Assembly: GCF_029784155.1 (NCBI RefSeq)
Contig: NC_073692.1
Coordinates: 22,902,444-22,966,443 of the forward strand
Length of the DNA stretch: 64,000 nucleotides
Reading direction: 5' to 3'
DNA from: Uranotaenia lowii
Taxonomy: Eukaryota > Arthropoda > Insecta > Diptera > Culicidae
Position 1 is the first letter of the stretch. Each line of letters starts with the position of its first letter. Shown here one piece after another: positions 61,601 through 64,000 of this stretch. Below the pieces are notes generated by a model. The model made no database searches and was not told where the DNA came from. It worked only from the letters and a program-made list of their open reading frames with translations. The translations under genes and the position numbers were made by a program.

Positions 61601-63868
61601 TTTTCAAATTTATACAAAAACAGACTTCTCGAAAACTTCTAAAGATGAGCTGAATTATTAAGGTTATTAATCAAGGTTCTTGGAAATAATAATAGGCCTA
61701 ACGATCATTGCTGATCGGCCGAGGAAGAATGACCTTAACGGGTTAAACTCATATCAAAAAGAAAAAAAAAATTGCTGATCGGACCATTTTGACCATGTGA
61801 TAGAGCTTCAGTGAAAAGCCGTGGGGCCGATCAAGGTAATATCAATAAGCCTTCAATCACGCTCACGGGAATTGTTTATAGTTACAGTAAAGTTTCATAT
61901 AAAACATTGATTTTGTAAAGCATATTTTGAGTATCAAAATTCATAGGTGTTACCAATTTGCGTCTGTAAATACCTATGCGTATCATACCAACAAAATGGA
62001 AAGCATGAGGTGTGAACCCATGGGTAGATAGATCTCAATAAAACTCCCTTAAAATTGCGTAAAGTGGAATAATTAGCATGGTTTTCATAATAGAATTGTT
62101 ATTTATTTTCCATTCTAGCAATGCATTTATTTAGTATAGATTTCTTTGGGATAGGTAAACCTTATTGAGATCGCCTAAAAAGTTCAATGGATGGTAAAAT
62201 ATTGAAATTTTTAAATTTTAAGGAACAATTCAAATAAAATCTTATGATTCTGTCATAATACATTTCGGACATGAAGGTCATCAAATTAACCATACAAATA
62301 ACATATTAATAAATAAATTGGGTTTCAATCAAATAAAGCGAAATGATACTAAAAAAGATTTTATAGTAGTTCGTGAGCATTGGAAACGGGAAGAGCTGGA
62401 AGTCCATATCATTAAAACATATATTTTGACATCATTATAAACTCTATGAAGTTTTTGATGATAGAGTAAAAGTTACAGATTTTGAAAATGAAATTTAGAG
62501 ATCAAATTTAAGAAAATATTATTTCATCATCTTAGTACTGAAGTTTGAAACTCCAGTTGCAGATCTTTTTTTAAAGCATTTGCTTCTGAATTATACTGAA
62601 ATTTGGTTTAAAATGCTGCCTAGGAAATAAAACTAAATTTCAAATATTTAAACAAATTTAATTTATTTTTGGAAAGTGTAGCCAAGCACACCGGGTGAGC
62701 TAGTGAACTTTATAGAAAACCATGAAAAAAGAAATTTACAACTGTGAACTTTAATTGTGGAAAGTCCTTCACAGAATCACTAACATGTGTTGAACCCTTC
62801 CAAAATCGGAGTTTATGCTCGATAGAACCATCACGTATTATAATGTTCGTCTTCGGAAACAAAAAGCGACTTCGGTTTGGCATCCTTCATTTTTGCTGCT
62901 CCTCAACGTTCGCTCGTTCGCTCGTTCGTTTAGAGCTTCTGATGTTGGCTGGTGCGACTACTCATGGGAATGCAATATCCATAAAATACAAGCAAAAAAA
63001 GCGCTCCAACCAGATGGTGCCGCTGCCTGACTGGCTCAGCCAAACAAGCTCTCCCGAGGTCCGTCTTGGGAATCATAAACAAGTCAGTCGCAAAGGGTAT
63101 GTAATATTTCATTTTCATCCAAACGACGAACAACATCAACTGCAGGGGCCGCTAGGGGTGCTCTGAATCAAATGAGCTTCTCATATTATAATCCCCTTCC
63201 CGTTTCGATGTTTCCTCTCATGGTTTCGTTTATTCGTGATGGAGGAAAAAAAGTACCCAAATCAAGCTTTCAATTTCCCGTAGCCACAGGAAGAAAAACG
63301 GTGAAGTTCGTAACCGTCCCAAATGGACGATTTTGCCAATGTATGGGTGAAAAAGCGAGATGGAATCTCCGGCACGCGGCGGAAGAATGCATAACAAGTG
63401 GTTTTTTCGACATAACTTTTGGTATTATTTTTTGCGGTGAGAACGCAGCAAAATGGGAAAAAACCATTCCTCGTTCAGTTCAATTTGAAAGGAAACGAAG
63501 TGAGCTGGCTGCTCATTCGAGTCCCCAAGATCGTAGTGCCGGGCGTGAAACGAGAGGGTAAATACTGTCGATTCTCGTGGGTTCTTTTGTACCATTCCGG
63601 AAATTGAATGAATAATGACCAGTTGGGGAAGTTGAGCTTGCTAGTGGTTTTGCAGACTGCATCCATCCTTTCGAAAGGAGTATCGTTCCAAGGTTCGCGT
63701 ATAGTGGGACTAAATAGTTTCCTTTGAAAGTCTCTTGTTCATAGTTTGAGTAATTGAGTGTACTTTATACTCGTTAAGCGACCAACGCTGAATTTTTTCT
63801 AGTAAAATACTCTTAAAATACCCTTATGAATTGAGAATCATTTTCTTACATTTTTTTCTCTTTTTCAG
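61601..63868. other. Non-coding DNA; GC-richer from 62740
   Basis: The stretch 62740-63700 is GC-richer with overlapping open frames on the plus strand but no recognisable domain. It directly precedes the candidate micro-exon and probably is intron. Confidence 0.35.
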
Positions 63869-63892
63869 ATAATTATCGTCTCCGCATCCAAT
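63869..63892 (+). CDS. candidate 24-nt micro-exon
   Basis: A long pyrimidine tract (63851-63865) ends in CAG at 63866-63868. Then come 24 bases, and immediately GTAAGTAA, a near-ideal donor. The length is a multiple of three, so inclusion or skipping would keep the frame. The 24 bases can be read as 8 codons (IIIVSASN), or with a split codon at each side as NYRLRIQ; the third phase has a stop. Frame-preserving micro-exons are typical of neuronal or muscle genes, but the host gene lies outside the window and is not identified. A chance match to splice consensus remains possible. Confidence 0.45.
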
Positions 63893-64000
63893 GTAAGTAA
63901 TGAATAAATGTTAAACAGTGCTGCATAAATTATTCCCACGTTCCATTCTTTCGGCAAAATTTGTACAGCTGGAATTTTTTCGCTACCGGTTGCTTCAGAA
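63893..64000 (+). other. putative intron start
   Basis: The sequence after the GTAAGT donor is AT-rich with no other signal before the window ends. Confidence 0.35.

Noticed and set aside
62744..63166. 140-codon plus-strand open frame
   Set aside because: No recognisable domain, overlapping frames are open too, and there is no supporting splice structure.

Overview
The window looks like gene-poor, AT-rich, repeat-dense nuclear DNA of an insect, most likely a mosquito or another lower dipteran. Three things point that way: a decayed Tc1/mariner transposase with the DD37E spacing known from mosquitoes (3.6-4.5 kb), a mosquito-like ~150-bp dispersed tandem repeat (53.0-53.8 kb), and the density of non-autonomous DNA transposons. 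I find no intact conventional protein-coding gene. The last 150 bases hold a well-formed candidate 24-nt micro-exon on the + strand (63869-63892), so much of the window may be intron of one large gene.

Layout. 0-9.6 kb: a TIR element (2031-3440) enclosing a candidate two-exon small ORF, then the dead DD37E transposase and a GC-richer, possibly retroelement-derived stretch. 9.6-14.6 kb: a 2.0-kb hAT-type element with an exact 8-bp target-site duplication (TSD), a second oppositely oriented partial copy of the same family, and a short palindromic MITE. 14.6-20 kb: AT-rich DNA plus a GC-richer block. 20-29.3 kb: a nested repeat cluster with a 1.2-kb hAT element, LINE remnants on the minus strand, a 3.9-kb hAT-type foldback element whose arms carry a 13-bp satellite, another 1.27-kb hAT element inside a degenerate tandem repeat, and a tRNA-derived SINE-like insertion. 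29.8-33.2 kb: a 1.1-kb TA-flanked pogo/Tc1-like element and a 1.6-kb hAT-type element. 33.2-36.5 kb: GC-richer single-copy DNA and two hairpins.

36.54-47.40 kb is a ~10.9-kb array of a 9-bp satellite with two monomer forms, AAAAATGAC (A) and AAAAATTAC (B). They alternate in blocks separated by recurring junction modules, which is a higher-order organisation. A ~1-kb block of the A form in opposite orientation lies at 50.5-51.5 kb. Very long open frames across these arrays are arithmetic consequences of a 9-bp or 13-bp period and are not genes.

47.4-64 kb is AT-rich with GC-richer islands, the ~150-bp minisatellite-like repeat, a palindromic hAT terminus (56.5 kb), a broken copy of the 20-kb hAT family (61.46 kb), and the candidate micro-exon at the end. 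The main signal is the set of five complete hAT-type, transposase-less elements with legible 8-bp TSDs in 24 kb, one of which carries an amplified satellite inside a giant palindrome. All boundaries were read by eye; no alignment or database search was run.
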